Origin: Gammaproteobacteria bacterium
GTDB lineage: Bacteria > Pseudomonadota > Gammaproteobacteria > Pseudomonadales > Azotimanducaceae
Length of the DNA stretch: 6,885 nucleotides
Assembly (NCBI GenBank): GCA_003476445.1
Contig: DMUF01000234.1
Location: 1-6,885 of the forward strand
Reading direction: 5' to 3'
Shown here: in pieces, positions 6,736-6,885 of the stretch
Layout: each line of letters starts with the position of its first letter
How positions within the stretch are numbered: the stretch's first letter is position 1
Made by a program: the position numbers and the translations under genes
Notes under the pieces: model-generated
What the model saw: only the letters and a program-made list of their open reading frames with translations
Told to the model about the DNA's origin: nothing
Database searches by the model: none

Positions 6736-6739
6736 GGAG
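6736..6739 (+). promoter_or_regulatory. ribosome binding site of argG
   Basis: GGAG lies six bases before the ATG at 6746, a normal distance. With the immediate match of the translation to ArgG N-termini it fixes the argG start. Confidence 0.7.
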
Positions 6740-6745
6740 CCCCTC

Positions 6746-6885
6746 ATGAGCGCAAACATCCTCGAATCGCTGCCGGTGGGCGAGCGGGTGGGCATCGCCT
6801 TTTCTGGCGGTCTCGATACGAGCGTCGCCGTGCACTGGATGCGCGCGCGCGGTGCCATCCCCTGCGCCTACACCGCCAACCTCGG
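6746..6885 (+). CDS. argG: argininosuccinate synthase, partial (N-terminal 46 codons)
   Basis: ArgG joins citrulline and aspartate at the expense of ATP to give argininosuccinate, the penultimate step of arginine synthesis in the cytoplasm. Only 46 complete codons are in the window. They contain LPVGERVGIAFSGGLDTSVA (9-28), which includes the N-type ATP pyrophosphatase P-loop SGGLDTS (20-26), and AYTANLG at the edge. The opening ILESLPVGERVGIAFSGGLDTS closely resembles the long E. coli-type enzyme (about 447 residues) rather than the shorter common bacterial form, in which the P-loop lies nearer the start. The gene is divergent from the acyl-CoA dehydrogenase operon and has its own 5' region. 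The product is clear despite the truncation; whether the rest of the gene is intact cannot be seen. Confidence 0.93.
   Translation, partial: MSANILESLPVGERVGIAFSGGLDTSVAVHWMRARGAIPCAYTANL

Noticed and set aside
6548..6835. 95-codon minus-strand frame spanning the argG start and the intergenic region
   Set aside because: It runs antisense over the argG P-loop coding region, covers the ribosome binding site of the acyl-CoA dehydrogenase, and has a composition typical of a GC-rich shadow frame.

Overview
The window is a stretch of high-GC bacterial chromosome, most likely from a gammaproteobacterium. The pointers are the cmoA-cmoB pair for wobble-uridine modification, a tail-to-tail ppk/ppx arrangement like that of Pseudomonas (E. 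coli has a ppk-ppx operon instead), and an ArgG whose N-terminus resembles the E. coli long type. The species cannot be named. No mobile element, CRISPR array, tRNA or rRNA is visible, and the coding looks uniform throughout.

Layout. (1) Positions 1-1642, minus strand: cmoA then cmoB, overlapping by about 11 bases; cmoB runs off the left edge. Together they make the cmo5U34 modification of tRNA. (2) 1643-1709: a short divergent intergenic region serving cmoA and ppk. (3) 1710-3782, plus strand: ppk, a complete polyphosphate kinase 1 with all recognised active-site residues. (4) 3783-3822: a 40-base convergent gap with a stem-loop that reaches into the ppx stop codon. (5) 3823-6551, minus strand: an acyl-CoA dehydrogenase gene followed by ppx (exopolyphosphatase, GppA/Ppx family). 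The dehydrogenase stop and the ppx ATG share one base (TGATG), so the two are probably co-transcribed and translationally coupled. (6) 6552-6745: a divergent intergenic region with candidate promoters for both sides and a possible small leader hairpin before argG. (7) 6746 to the right edge, plus strand: the first 46 codons of argG (argininosuccinate synthase).

How the genes work together: PPK1 makes inorganic polyphosphate from ATP and Ppx breaks it down. The two genes are adjacent but face each other, so they are transcribed from separate promoters. Ppx is tied to an acyl-CoA dehydrogenase rather than to ppk, which is the least expected feature of the layout. CmoA makes carboxy-S-adenosylmethionine and CmoB transfers its carboxymethyl group to tRNA. 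I found no new multi-gene system. The points that most deserve a second look are the acyl-CoA dehydrogenase/ppx coupling, the shifted catalytic glutamate of that dehydrogenase, and the structures in the two intergenic regions around ppx and argG.
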